Shown here: positions 1-7,613 of the stretch, one piece after another
How positions within the stretch are numbered: position 1 is the first letter of the stretch
How the letters are laid out: each line of letters opens with the position of its first letter
Source: Bacteroidaceae bacterium
Lineage (GTDB): Bacteria; Bacteroidota; Bacteroidia; Bacteroidales; Bacteroidaceae
Length of the DNA: 64,000 bases
NCBI GenBank assembly: GCA_017521285.1
Contig: JAFXDG010000036.1
Coordinates: 25,470-89,469, forward strand
Reading direction: 5' to 3'
Translations under genes and position numbers: made by a program
Notes under the pieces: model-generated
The model's database searches: none
What the model was told of the DNA's origin: nothing
The model's input: the letters and a program-made list of their open reading frames with translations, nothing else

Positions 1-281
1 ACTCTATCGTTGTTAGTAGCAATGAGTATTCGGATTATTTGTTTTACGCTTTATCTTCGATATCAAAGGAACTTAAAGCAATGGCATTAGGAAGTTCTAC
101 AATGCCGCTACTTAATAAAAGTGATTTTGAACAGATTGAGATAATTATACCTCCATTCGAATTGCTTCGAGAATTTTCAGAAATAACTAGCAAAGGAAAT
201 ACTATAGTAATTTTAAAGCTAAAAGAAAACAAGAAATTAACCGAATTGCAGTCTTTGCTATTAGCGAAGATGGGGCAATAA
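1..281 (+). CDS. hsdS: Type I restriction specificity subunit (HsdS), C-terminal fragment
   Basis: Open reading frame entering from the left edge (frame starts at base 3) and ending with TAA at 279-281. An internal TTG at 39 is not a credible start because the frame is open upstream. The residues GSSTMPLLNKSDF followed by a pair of prolines and a helical tail ending LTELQSLLLAKMGQ match the end of a target-recognition domain and the terminal conserved helix of HsdS. HsdS is the DNA-reading subunit of type I restriction-modification complexes (with HsdM and HsdR). The rest, and probably hsdM, lie outside the window. hsdR is found 2.4 kb downstream, which supports the call. Confidence 0.8.
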   Translation, partial: SIVVSSNEYSDYLFYALSSISKELKAMALGSSTMPLLNKSDFEQIEIIIPPFELLREFSEITSKGNTIVILKLKENKKLTELQSLLLAKMGQ

Positions 282-287
282 ATATAA

Positions 288-308
288 GTTGTTCGGGTTC
301 CGAACAAC
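288..308. repeat. Stem-loop 1 after hsdS
   Basis: Perfect inverted repeat GTTGTTCGG - GTT - CCGAACAAC directly after the hsdS stop codon. It has no T-run behind it. It shares the core GTTCGG/CCGAAC with the second stem-loop at 332-358. Confidence 0.6.
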
Positions 309-331
309 TGCTACTGATGGTTATAAGAAAA

Positions 332-358
332 GAACTGTTCGGAATTACCGAACAGTTC
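332..358. terminator. Stem-loop 2 after hsdS, possible terminator
   Basis: Perfect 11-bp inverted repeat, GAACTGTTCGG - AATTA - CCGAACAGTTC, followed closely by a short TTTT at 361-364. It could end hsdS transcription. Because its core repeats that of the preceding stem-loop, it could also be a recombination or protein-binding site. Confidence 0.5.
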
Positions 359-480
359 AATTTTGTAACAAACAGATTTGAAAGAGCAGGAGAAGTCTCC
401 GATGTATGGTTTTGTTTTGGAAATTTGCATAAAATTTGCAACTTTTCAAAATAAAACCGCGTTATAATCCGTTTTTATTG

Positions 481-488
481 TATATTTG
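481..488 (+). promoter_or_regulatory. Bacteroidetes -7 element for the rloA-rloB pair
   Basis: TATATTTG fits the TAnnTTTG -7 consensus and lies 22 bases before the ATG at 510. No clean TTTG is seen at the expected -33 position. Confidence 0.5.
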
Positions 489-509
489 CAACCGCAAAAC
501 AATGGAATT

Positions 510-1796
510 ATGATACAAGAAATCAAAATAAAGAATTTCCGTTCCTTCAAGGACGAAGTGACATTCAGTTTCGAAGCATCCAACGACAAATTTGCCGAAG
601 ATAGCCAAGTGGTGCAAATCAATGAAAGTACAAGACTTCTCCGCTTTGCCGTTATATATGGCTACAATGCTTCGGGAAAAACAAACTTGCTGGATGCGTT
701 GGATTTCTTGCGTTATTTTTGGAGTTATAAGCCCGAGAGTCTGGATGAAGGTACAAAGGTGAATCCTTTTAAACTCGACAACACTTCTTCAAGCGAACCA
801 ACACGCTTTGAGGTCGTATTTTATGTAGGAGATACTAAATACTGGTATCAATTGGAATTGGACATGCTGCAAGTGCATAAAGAAAAACTGTCATACTACA
901 AGAGTACCCAGCCTATCATGTTGTTTGAAAGAACGCTGGAAAACAATCAGTCTGTCGTAGAATTCAACAATAATGGTAATGGAGACAAAATCAGTGCTGC
1001 AGCCAAGGAATTGATAAATGTGAACTGTCTGAAAAATCTGTCTGTATTTGTGGCACGAAATCAAGTAAACGTCAGTCTCCCCCTGATTGATGCTGCGAAA
1101 GACTGGATGAAATCACAAATCATGCCTACAATTTACCCTGGCACAAATTTGAACTATTATGCACAACGGAAGACTGCTGAAAACAAGCATATAATAAAGT
1201 CTATAGTTGACTTCCTGCATGAAGCTGATTTCAACGTTACGAATATTCAATCAGATGTGATTGACAAACATATTGCCGACGATATGATTGAATATTTTAT
1301 GGAGGATGCAAATACTCCTAAAGAAGAAAAAGAACGTATCAAAAGGGAAAAAACAATCAAACAGTTCCAAACTATATTTGAACATACCGTAGAAACCGAA
1401 AATGGGAAAGAAACATTCCCAATGTATGGAATGGACGAATCGGCGGGAACTTTGCGGACATTCGGAATCGAAACCGCTTTGATAGAGGTTTTTAATACTC
1501 AATCTCTTCTTCCTGTAGATGAGGTGGACACATCCCTTCATCCCAAATTGTTAGAAAAAATTTTATATGATTATTTGCGGATACCATCAAGAACCCAACT
1601 TCTTGTCACAACCCACAACGATGGTTTGCTGGACTTGGTTGATGATCTGATTAGAAAAGATTCCATCTGGTTTACCGAAAAGAAGAAATCGGGCGTAACG
1701 GATTTGTATAAATTGACTGACTTCAGAGGTGTCAACCGTCTGTCGTCCATCAGAGAGGCTTATCGGAACAAACGGTTTGGTGCAACCATGAACTGA
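510..1796 (+). CDS. RloA / AbiLi-like AAA ATPase (AAA_15/AAA_21 type)
   Basis: 428-residue ATPase of the ABC/SMC-like class (COG1106 type). The ATG at 510 is chosen over an in-frame TTG at 486, which overlaps the promoter -7 box. The N-terminal strand reads MIQEIKIKNFRSFKD, typical for this class. Walker A is GYNASGKT at residues 51-58. Walker B is LLPVDEVDTSLHP, with Asp337/Glu338, followed by an H-loop LLVTTHN near residue 370. The next gene starts one base after this stop and encodes an RloB-type protein. This pairing is known as RloA/RloB (restriction-linked ORFs) and as AbiLi/AbiLii in phage defence. The flanking type I restriction genes fit that assignment. The defence function is inferred from family and context. 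Confidence 0.8.
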   Translation: MIQEIKIKNFRSFKDEVTFSFEASNDKFAEDSQVVQINESTRLLRFAVIYGYNASGKTNLLDALDFLRYFWSYKPESLDEGTKVNPFKLDNTSSSEPTRFEVVFYVGDTKYWYQLELDMLQVHKEKLSYYKSTQPIMLFERTLENNQSVVEFNNNGNGDKISAAAKELINVNCLKNLSVFVARNQVNVSLPLIDAAKDWMKSQIMPTIYPGTNLNYYAQRKTAENKHIIKSIVDFLHEADFNVTNIQSDVIDKHIADDMIEYFMEDANTPKEEKERIKREKTIKQFQTIFEHTVETENGKETFPMYGMDESAGTLRTFGIETALIEVFNTQSLLPVDEVDTSLHPKLLEKILYDYLRIPSRTQLLVTTHNDGLLDLVDDLIRKDSIWFTEKKKSGVTDLYKLTDFRGVNRLSSIREAYRNKRFGATMN

Positions 1797-1797
1797 C

Positions 1798-2520
1798 ATG
1801 ATGGAGAAACGAGAATTAAGAGAAACCATTGAGCAGAAACGCTTCTTTGAGGCTGTGCCTGCATCTGCTTTGCCTGAACAGGACGAAGGCAAAAGAGACA
1901 TGGGGCCTCTGTATCCGTTTCTCATTAGTGGAGGGAAGAATACAGAGCGTTGGTATTTCGCACACATCAATGACATAACTGATTACAAGTTCAATATCAT
2001 ACCAAAGTATTTTGGTGATGAATCGAGTTATACAGAGGTCTTCCCAAATAGAATAAAAAGTATTCTGGAGAAAAACGCGGATGCAAAGATTTTCTGCGTG
2101 TTCGACTGGGACACCATCTTCGACAATGAAACCAATAAGGAAAAGCATAGAGCTTTTGAAGAGGAACTACAATCGGAGATTGAAAATGGCACGGTGATTC
2201 TTTGCCCAAGTATGCCGAGCATAGAATATTGGTTCTTGCTGCATTTCGAAAATCATACGAATTTGATAAAGGACAATGGAAACGCAGTAGGATTTTTGGC
2301 TCCGTATATAAAATCGTGGTTCACTTCTGAAAAGAAATTATCGAAAATACTCAAGAGTGAAAAATATATCCAAAGTTCTCATTGGGTAAAAGAACTGTGT
2401 GCTGATGGCAAATTGCAGCTTGCCATCCAACGGGCAGAAAAGAATATAAATGCCGCAATAAAGAATGGCAATTTGGACAACCAGTCCTATACATACATTT
2501 ATAAACTCTTCAAGGAATAA
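1798..2520 (+). CDS. RloB / AbiLii-like protein
   Basis: 240-residue protein starting one base after the rloA stop, so the two are almost certainly co-transcribed and translationally coupled. Family features visible are an early Gly-Gly-Lys-Asn-Thr-Glu stretch (LISGGKNTERWYF) at the place of the usual SEGxxTE motif, a strand with acidic pair VFDWDTIFDN, and the block PSMPSIEYWFLLHFEN, typical of RloB proteins (PF13707), which are related to TOPRIM folds. RloB is regarded as the effector partner of the RloA ATPase in AbiL-type abortive infection systems. The SEG-to-SGG change in the first motif is a small deviation. A hairpin terminator follows directly. Confidence 0.75.
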   Translation: MMEKRELRETIEQKRFFEAVPASALPEQDEGKRDMGPLYPFLISGGKNTERWYFAHINDITDYKFNIIPKYFGDESSYTEVFPNRIKSILEKNADAKIFCVFDWDTIFDNETNKEKHRAFEEELQSEIENGTVILCPSMPSIEYWFLLHFENHTNLIKDNGNAVGFLAPYIKSWFTSEKKLSKILKSEKYIQSSHWVKELCADGKLQLAIQRAEKNINAAIKNGNLDNQSYTYIYKLFKE

Positions 2521-2540
2521 CAACTAACCCCCATCTTATT

Positions 2541-2582
2541 ATTCCAATTCTTTTCAATTTTGCAAGAATTGGAATATTTTTT
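2541..2582 (+). terminator. Rho-independent terminator of rloA-rloB
   Basis: Perfect 12-bp stem ATTCCAATTCTT / AAGAATTGGAAT with an 11-base loop, followed by a T-run at 2577-2582. Confidence 0.85.
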
Positions 2583-2635
2583 GTCTAAAAATCAAGATAA
2601 AAGTGAAATGATTCTTTATACTCCAAAATATTGCG

Positions 2636-2643
2636 TATTTTTG
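2636..2643 (+). promoter_or_regulatory. -7 element of the hsdR promoter
   Basis: TATTTTTG matches TAnnTTTG and lies 30 bases before the hsdR ATG, just after the preceding terminator. hsdR therefore appears to have its own promoter. Confidence 0.55.
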
Positions 2644-2673
2644 TCCAAACAATAAATTTGCAGACAAACGCCT

Positions 2674-5600
2674 ATGCCACACTTCAACGAACATGCCCTT
2701 GAGATGGCCATTATGGAACTGTTCCAGCAGCAGGGGTATATCTATACCAATGGGGAACAGGTGCATAAGGAGGTTAGCGATGTGTTGCTCCGCGATGACC
2801 TGCGAATGTTCCTGCGCAACAGGTATGCAGACATGACACCATTGGAGGTGGAGAGTGCCATTGCCCGACTGACGGCCAATGTGGGATTCTCGGACTATGA
2901 GAACAATGTGGCCACCTTCCGCCTCATTACCGAAGGATTCTCACTGAAACGGGAAGATGTTTCGCTGCCCGACCTGTTTGTTGAACCGATTGACTTCGCG
3001 ACCGAAAGCAACAACATATTCCGCATTGTGAACCAGCTGGAGATACAAGGTCGAGAGAAACGGATACCTGACGGAATAGTCTATGTGAACGGATTGCCCA
3101 TGGTGGTGCTGGAGTTCAAAAGTGCCGTGAAGGAGGAGACAACCATCAAGGATGCATTCACACAACTGACCGTTCGTTATCGACGCGACATACCGGAACT
3201 GTTCAAGTACAATGCCTTTGTGGTCATCAGCGACGGGGTGAACAGCAAATATGGTTCGCTCTTTACGCCTTATGAATTCTTCTATGCCTGGCGAAAGGTG
3301 GAGGCAACGGACAAGCCTACGGATGGAATAGGCTCGCTGCACACGATGATGGAGGGAATGTTCCGCAAGGAACGGCTGCTGAGTGTGATAAAGGACTTTG
3401 TGTTCTTGCCCGACTCGTCGAAAAAAGAGATGAAAATCGTTTGCCGCTATCCGCAGTTCTTTGCTACTCACAAACTTTTTGACAACATCCGCAGCCATTG
3501 CAAACTGAACAAGGAGGGTGACGGAAAGGGTGGAACCTACTTCGGCGCTACGGGATGTGGCAAGAGCTACACCATGCTGTTCCTGACCCGCATGCTGATG
3601 CGCAGCCGTGAGTTTGCCAGCCCGACAATCATTCTGATAACTGACCGTACGGACCTTGACACCCAATTGTCGGAGCAGTTCGGGCGGGCCAAAACATTCA
3701 TTGGCGATGATTGCGTGGTGGAGGTGGAGAGCCGTGCCAAGTTGCGCGAACACTTGCAGGGACGCACCAGTGGCGGAGTGTTCCTGACTACCATTCATAA
3801 GTTTACGGAAGACACCCGACTGCTTTCGGAACGTGCCAATATCATCTGCATCTCGGACGAGGCACACCGTTCGCAAACTAATCTTACCCAACAACTGAGG
3901 CAGACGGAAACCGGATTGAAACGCAGTTATGGCTTTGCCAAATACTTACATGATTCTTTACCCAATGCCACTTATGTAGGTTTCACAGGTACACCGATTG
4001 ATGCCACTATCGATGTGTTTGGCGAGGTAGTAGATGCTTATACTATGACTGAATCGGTGGCGGATGACATTACCCGCCGTATCGTGTATGAAGGACGTGC
4101 CGCCAAGGTGATGCTCGATCACTCGAAACTGCAAGAGATAGAGCACTACTATCAGCAATGCGCCGAAGAGGGGACAAACGAATACCAGATAGAAGAAAGT
4201 AAGCGGGCAGTGACACAGATGGAACGCATCTTGGGTGATCCCGACCGCTTGCAGGCTGTGGCTGAAGACTTTATTGCCCACTATGAAAACCGCATAGCAG
4301 AAGGTAGTACGGTGGAGGGGAAAGCCATGTTTGTCTGCTCTAACCGTACCATTGCTTACGAACTATACAAGAAAATCATAGCCTTGCGTCCTGAATGGGT
4401 AAAGAGGCCAGGAATGCAAGAGGAGGTGGCAGATTGTGAAATAGCCGCCGAAACGGTTCCACTCTATGGCAATCAGCCGCTTCCGTTGGAAAGAGTCAAG
4501 ATGGTGATGACCCGCAACAAGGATGATGTGAAGGAACTCTACGACCTGTTAGGAACCGAAGAGGAGCGGAAGAGTTTGGACGTGCAATTCAAGAATCCGA
4601 AATCGAACTTCAAGATTGCCATTGTTGTGGATATGTGGATTACGGGATTTGATGTCCCTTGTCTGGATACCATGTATATTGACAAACCATTGCAACAGCA
4701 TACGTTGATTCAGACCATATCGCGTGTGAACCGTGTCTATCCGGGTAAAGATAAAGGCTTGGTGGTGGATTACATCGGCATAAAGAACAATCTGAATACG
4801 GCTCTGAAGAAATATGCTACAGGAGAAAACGAAGATGCCGGTTCGGTGGAAGCTGTGGAGCATTCCATCGTGATGGTGAAAGATGAGTTGGATATCCTGC
4901 GACGGATGTTCGGCAGTTTTAACTACAGCAAGTTCTCGACTGGTACACCCTTGGAACAGTTGGATTGCCTGAACCGGGGTGCTGAATATGTGCAAACGAC
5001 CAAGGAGATGGAAAATCAGTTTATGGGACACACCAAGAAACTGAAATCGGCATTCAACCTGTGCAGCAACAGTGAACAGATAACCACTGAAGAGCGTGAA
5101 GACATCCATTTCTTCTGCGGGGTACGTTCCATCATTTACAAGTTGACCAAGGGAGAAACACCCGATGCCTCGCAAATGAACAAACGGGTAAGCGAAATGA
5201 TTGAAGAGGCTATCCAATCAGAAGGTGTGGAAGAGATTATCCAAATTGGTAATGACCGGGAAAATTTGGACGTACTGAGCGAGGAATACATGGAAAGACT
5301 GTCCAAACTGAAAATGCCGAACACCAAAGTGAAATTGATGGAGCGCTTGCTGAAAATGGTCATCTCTGACTTCAAGAAGGTGAATAAGATAAAAGGTATA
5401 GATTTCACCAAACGATTGAATGATTTGGTCATCAGGTATAACGACCGTTCGGATAGTGCCATCTTTGCCGATGAAGTGTTGACTGAGGTGGCAAACCAAA
5501 TGGCTGAATTGCTGAAAGAGATAAATAAGGAAAAGAAATCTTTCAAAGATTTGGGAATAACTTACGAAGAAAAGGCTTTCTATGATATTCTGATAGCTGT

Positions 5601-5844
5601 AGCCAAACAATTCGGCTTTGATTATCCCGAAGACAAAGCGAAAATATTAGCTGGAGAGATAAAGAATATAGTAGATGATAAATCGAAATACACCGACTGG
5701 GCCAAACGAGATGATATCAAAGCTGAATTGAAAATGGACTTGATTCTTATTTTGGCAGAATATGGTTACCCACCTGTAACCAACGATGAAGTTTTCAAAG
5801 AGATATTTGAACAGGCGGAGAATTTCAAGAAATACAGTAATTGA
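2674..5844 (+). CDS. hsdR: Type I restriction enzyme R subunit (HsdR)
   Basis: 1056 residues, normal length for HsdR. This subunit cuts and translocates DNA in the type I complex. The PD-(D/E)XK nuclease is visible as Asp133 with Glu147 and Lys149 in PDGIVYVN and VVLEFK. Helicase motif I is GATGCGKS at 291-298 and motif II is DEAH at 395-398. Later helicase motifs include GFTGTPID, DMWITGFDVP and QTISRVNRVYPG. The C-terminal third is helical. The C-terminal third resembles the EcoR124-like HsdR class. All key residues are intact, so the enzyme is probably active if the upstream hsdM and hsdS are intact. The gene is closed by a strong terminator. Confidence 0.95.
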   Translation: MPHFNEHALEMAIMELFQQQGYIYTNGEQVHKEVSDVLLRDDLRMFLRNRYADMTPLEVESAIARLTANVGFSDYENNVATFRLITEGFSLKREDVSLPDLFVEPIDFATESNNIFRIVNQLEIQGREKRIPDGIVYVNGLPMVVLEFKSAVKEETTIKDAFTQLTVRYRRDIPELFKYNAFVVISDGVNSKYGSLFTPYEFFYAWRKVEATDKPTDGIGSLHTMMEGMFRKERLLSVIKDFVFLPDSSKKEMKIVCRYPQFFATHKLFDNIRSHCKLNKEGDGKGGTYFGATGCGKSYTMLFLTRMLMRSREFASPTIILITDRTDLDTQLSEQFGRAKTFIGDDCVVEVESRAKLREHLQGRTSGGVFLTTIHKFTEDTRLLSERANIICISDEAHRSQTNLTQQLRQTETGLKRSYGFAKYLHDSLPNATYVGFTGTPIDATIDVFGEVVDAYTMTESVADDITRRIVYEGRAAKVMLDHSKLQEIEHYYQQCAEEGTNEYQIEESKRAVTQMERILGDPDRLQAVAEDFIAHYENRIAEGSTVEGKAMFVCSNRTIAYELYKKIIALRPEWVKRPGMQEEVADCEIAAETVPLYGNQPLPLERVKMVMTRNKDDVKELYDLLGTEEERKSLDVQFKNPKSNFKIAIVVDMWITGFDVPCLDTMYIDKPLQQHTLIQTISRVNRVYPGKDKGLVVDYIGIKNNLNTALKKYATGENEDAGSVEAVEHSIVMVKDELDILRRMFGSFNYSKFSTGTPLEQLDCLNRGAEYVQTTKEMENQFMGHTKKLKSAFNLCSNSEQITTEEREDIHFFCGVRSIIYKLTKGETPDASQMNKRVSEMIEEAIQSEGVEEIIQIGNDRENLDVLSEEYMERLSKLKMPNTKVKLMERLLKMVISDFKKVNKIKGIDFTKRLNDLVIRYNDRSDSAIFADEVLTEVANQMAELLKEINKEKKSFKDLGITYEEKAFYDILIAVAKQFGFDYPEDKAKILAGEIKNIVDDKSKYTDWAKRDDIKAELKMDLILILAEYGYPPVTNDEVFKEIFEQAENFKKYSN

Positions 5845-5901
5845 AAGGTTTATAGCCTGCCCAAGCAATAGGGGGGCAATAGGGTATGTAAATTGAGAAA
5901 A

Positions 5902-5938
5902 GGGCTGTGTCTTGTTTGGCAAGATGCAGCCCCTTTTT
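5902..5938 (+). terminator. Terminator of hsdR
   Basis: 13-bp stem GGGCTGTGTCTTG / CAAGATGCAGCCC with two wobble pairs and a 5-base loop, then CTTTTT. Confidence 0.85.
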
Positions 5939-6009
5939 GTCGGACTATGTCCGACGCTGTAGTGCTATGTGGTTTATATTGAAGGTAATATAATAAACGC
6001 TCCTGTCGG

Positions 6010-7515
6010 TTATTCCTTGTATGTTGCCTGTATGGCCTCTTTCTTGGCTGCGGCAGCAAATTCTTGCGGAGTGGTGCTGACGGGTTCTTTCATGAACTCG
6101 GGAACGTTGTAGCTACGCAAGTATTGGTGGTAGTATGCCGGATCTTCTTGAGGTACGGCAAAGGCTTTGCGGGCCTTGCCCTCTGCATCGAAATAGGTCA
6201 CGTAGAGGCGGGTGTAATTATTGTCGTCGCGTCGGGTGCTGAAGAGAATCCAGCGTCCGTTGCTCGACCATGAATGGTAGCTTTCGGCTGCCGGGCTGTT
6301 GGACTCGCTTAGCGGACGTACTTCTCCTGTGGTCAGGTCCATCAGGAAGAGGTCTGCTTCGGGGTGCCAGATGTGGAAACAGCCATGTATGCCCTGTGTG
6401 AAGAGCAGGTAGCGTCCGCAAGGACTGATGCGTGGCAGGGTGGCACTCTTGTCGATGGCTGCGGCATCATAGACCAATTCGGGGGCTGAGAATGTGTGGG
6501 TCTCGGCGTTGAACTGGCGTCGGTAGATATTGTATTTTATCTCGCTGTATCGGGTGATTACGTCGGCGTCCTCTGCCACACTGTCGTTGTGGACGAAATG
6601 CGCCGAAGCATAGTACAGCGTACGTCCGTCGGGGGCCCACCAGGGGTAGATCTCCATTTCATGCGGTTCGGCACTGATGGTGCTCACTTGGTTCTTCTCC
6701 ACATCGTAGAGGATGAGGTCGCTCCGGCTGTCAAACACCTCTATTTTACCCAAATCCTTCGTATGGAACGATTGCCCGGTTATGTTGGTGGAGTAGGCTA
6801 TCAGTTTCTTTGTGGGGTGCCAGGAAGGATACACACCGGCACTGATGGTTTCAGGAGTCTTCAGGTTCACTTTGCGCGGTGTGCCGTCGGATACAATCAT
6901 GGTTCCGCCGAATCCCTGACGCATGTGGAATTGCATATTGCTGGTGCTGTAGTTCTGATACGAATGGCAGTTGATGCACTGTCCCACAATTTCGTCGCTC
7001 ACAATCATGTTGTTGTAGATGACCGTTTCGTCGAAATTCGTTAAATGGCGCTGGTTGATGCTCAGCATTTCGTAGGCGATGTACGAAGGGCAGATGACGC
7101 GGTACGAGATGTAGGGATCTATCTCTTCCTTGGCTACATGGATGTTGAAATCCTTGTGCTTGGACCATTCTTTCCCCTCTTTGGTATAGAGTGTCACGGA
7201 CAGTTTGTCTCCTTTGGCTTTTTCCGTCATTTCCCTCCATTCGTCTATGGGGATTTGCACTTTGTTCCCGTCTCCGTATGTGGCACTTCCGTCTTTCCAT
7301 TGGATGTGGGCCACACACTCTTCGGCATCTTCAGCCATGAAGTTCAGTGGCGCGATGTTGTATGGGACAGTCACGTCCGTATAGTCGGGGTATATGACGG
7401 GCTGTTTACCCGTTTCACTGTAAGCCTCGGGCAGCGCAGGATGGCTGTTGCAAGAAACGAAGGCCATCAGGGCGCATATATATATATAATAAGGTATAAA
7501 CTTCTTTCGATTCAT
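6010..7515 (-). CDS. TolB-like propeller lipoprotein with one CXXCH heme-type motif
   Basis: 501-residue lipoprotein: a short membrane segment ends in FVSC (Cys22) and is followed by Asn-Ser, so it is probably sent to the outer membrane. The middle and C-terminal parts contain repeated blades of the TolB/WD40-like type (YPSWHPTKKLIAYSTN, IYPWWAPDGRTLYYAS, YHSWSSNGRWILFSTRR). Between the N-terminal domain and the propeller is CINCH at 180-184, the covalent heme-c attachment pattern. Similar Bacteroidetes proteins are often labelled cytochrome c-like or TolB-like; the substrate is unknown. It follows the DUF6057-type membrane protein gene in the same direction after about 100 bases of repeat DNA, so the two may work together. 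Whether heme is attached cannot be told from sequence. Confidence 0.7.
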   Translation of the reverse strand: MNRKKFIPYYIYICALMAFVSCNSHPALPEAYSETGKQPVIYPDYTDVTVPYNIAPLNFMAEDAEECVAHIQWKDGSATYGDGNKVQIPIDEWREMTEKAKGDKLSVTLYTKEGKEWSKHKDFNIHVAKEEIDPYISYRVICPSYIAYEMLSINQRHLTNFDETVIYNNMIVSDEIVGQCINCHSYQNYSTSNMQFHMRQGFGGTMIVSDGTPRKVNLKTPETISAGVYPSWHPTKKLIAYSTNITGQSFHTKDLGKIEVFDSRSDLILYDVEKNQVSTISAEPHEMEIYPWWAPDGRTLYYASAHFVHNDSVAEDADVITRYSEIKYNIYRRQFNAETHTFSAPELVYDAAAIDKSATLPRISPCGRYLLFTQGIHGCFHIWHPEADLFLMDLTTGEVRPLSESNSPAAESYHSWSSNGRWILFSTRRDDNNYTRLYVTYFDAEGKARKAFAVPQEDPAYYHQYLRSYNVPEFMKEPVSTTPQEFAAAAKKEAIQATYKE

Positions 7516-7516
7516 T

Positions 7517-7612
7517 TGGTTTAGGGTTTAGGGAGTTTGGTTTAGGGTTTAAGGTTAGGGATTAGGATTTAGGGAGTTGGTCTTTTCACCCTCAACCCTA
7601 AGCCCTCAACCT
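7517..7612. repeat. Degenerate TTTAGGG heptamer tract with inverted partner
   Basis: The gap between two minus-strand genes is almost entirely made of GGTTTAGGGTTTAGGG-like units, then variants (AAGGTTAGGGATTAGG), then the reverse-complement form (CACCCTCAACCCTAAGCCC). The two halves can pair into a hairpin. The unit length is seven bases. Confidence 0.8.
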
Positions 7613-7613
7613 T

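Noticed and set aside
317-454. Small plus-strand frame of 45 codons after hsdS (MVIRKELFGITEQF...)
   Set aside because: It runs through the second stem-loop, has no clear ribosome-binding site and matches no family I know; left out as a gene.
7517-7612. Resemblance of TTTAGGG repeats to eukaryotic telomeres or assembly contamination
   Set aside because: The tract is short, degenerate, flanked by bacterial genes and matches the heptamer style of other gaps; a telomere or contaminant is not needed.
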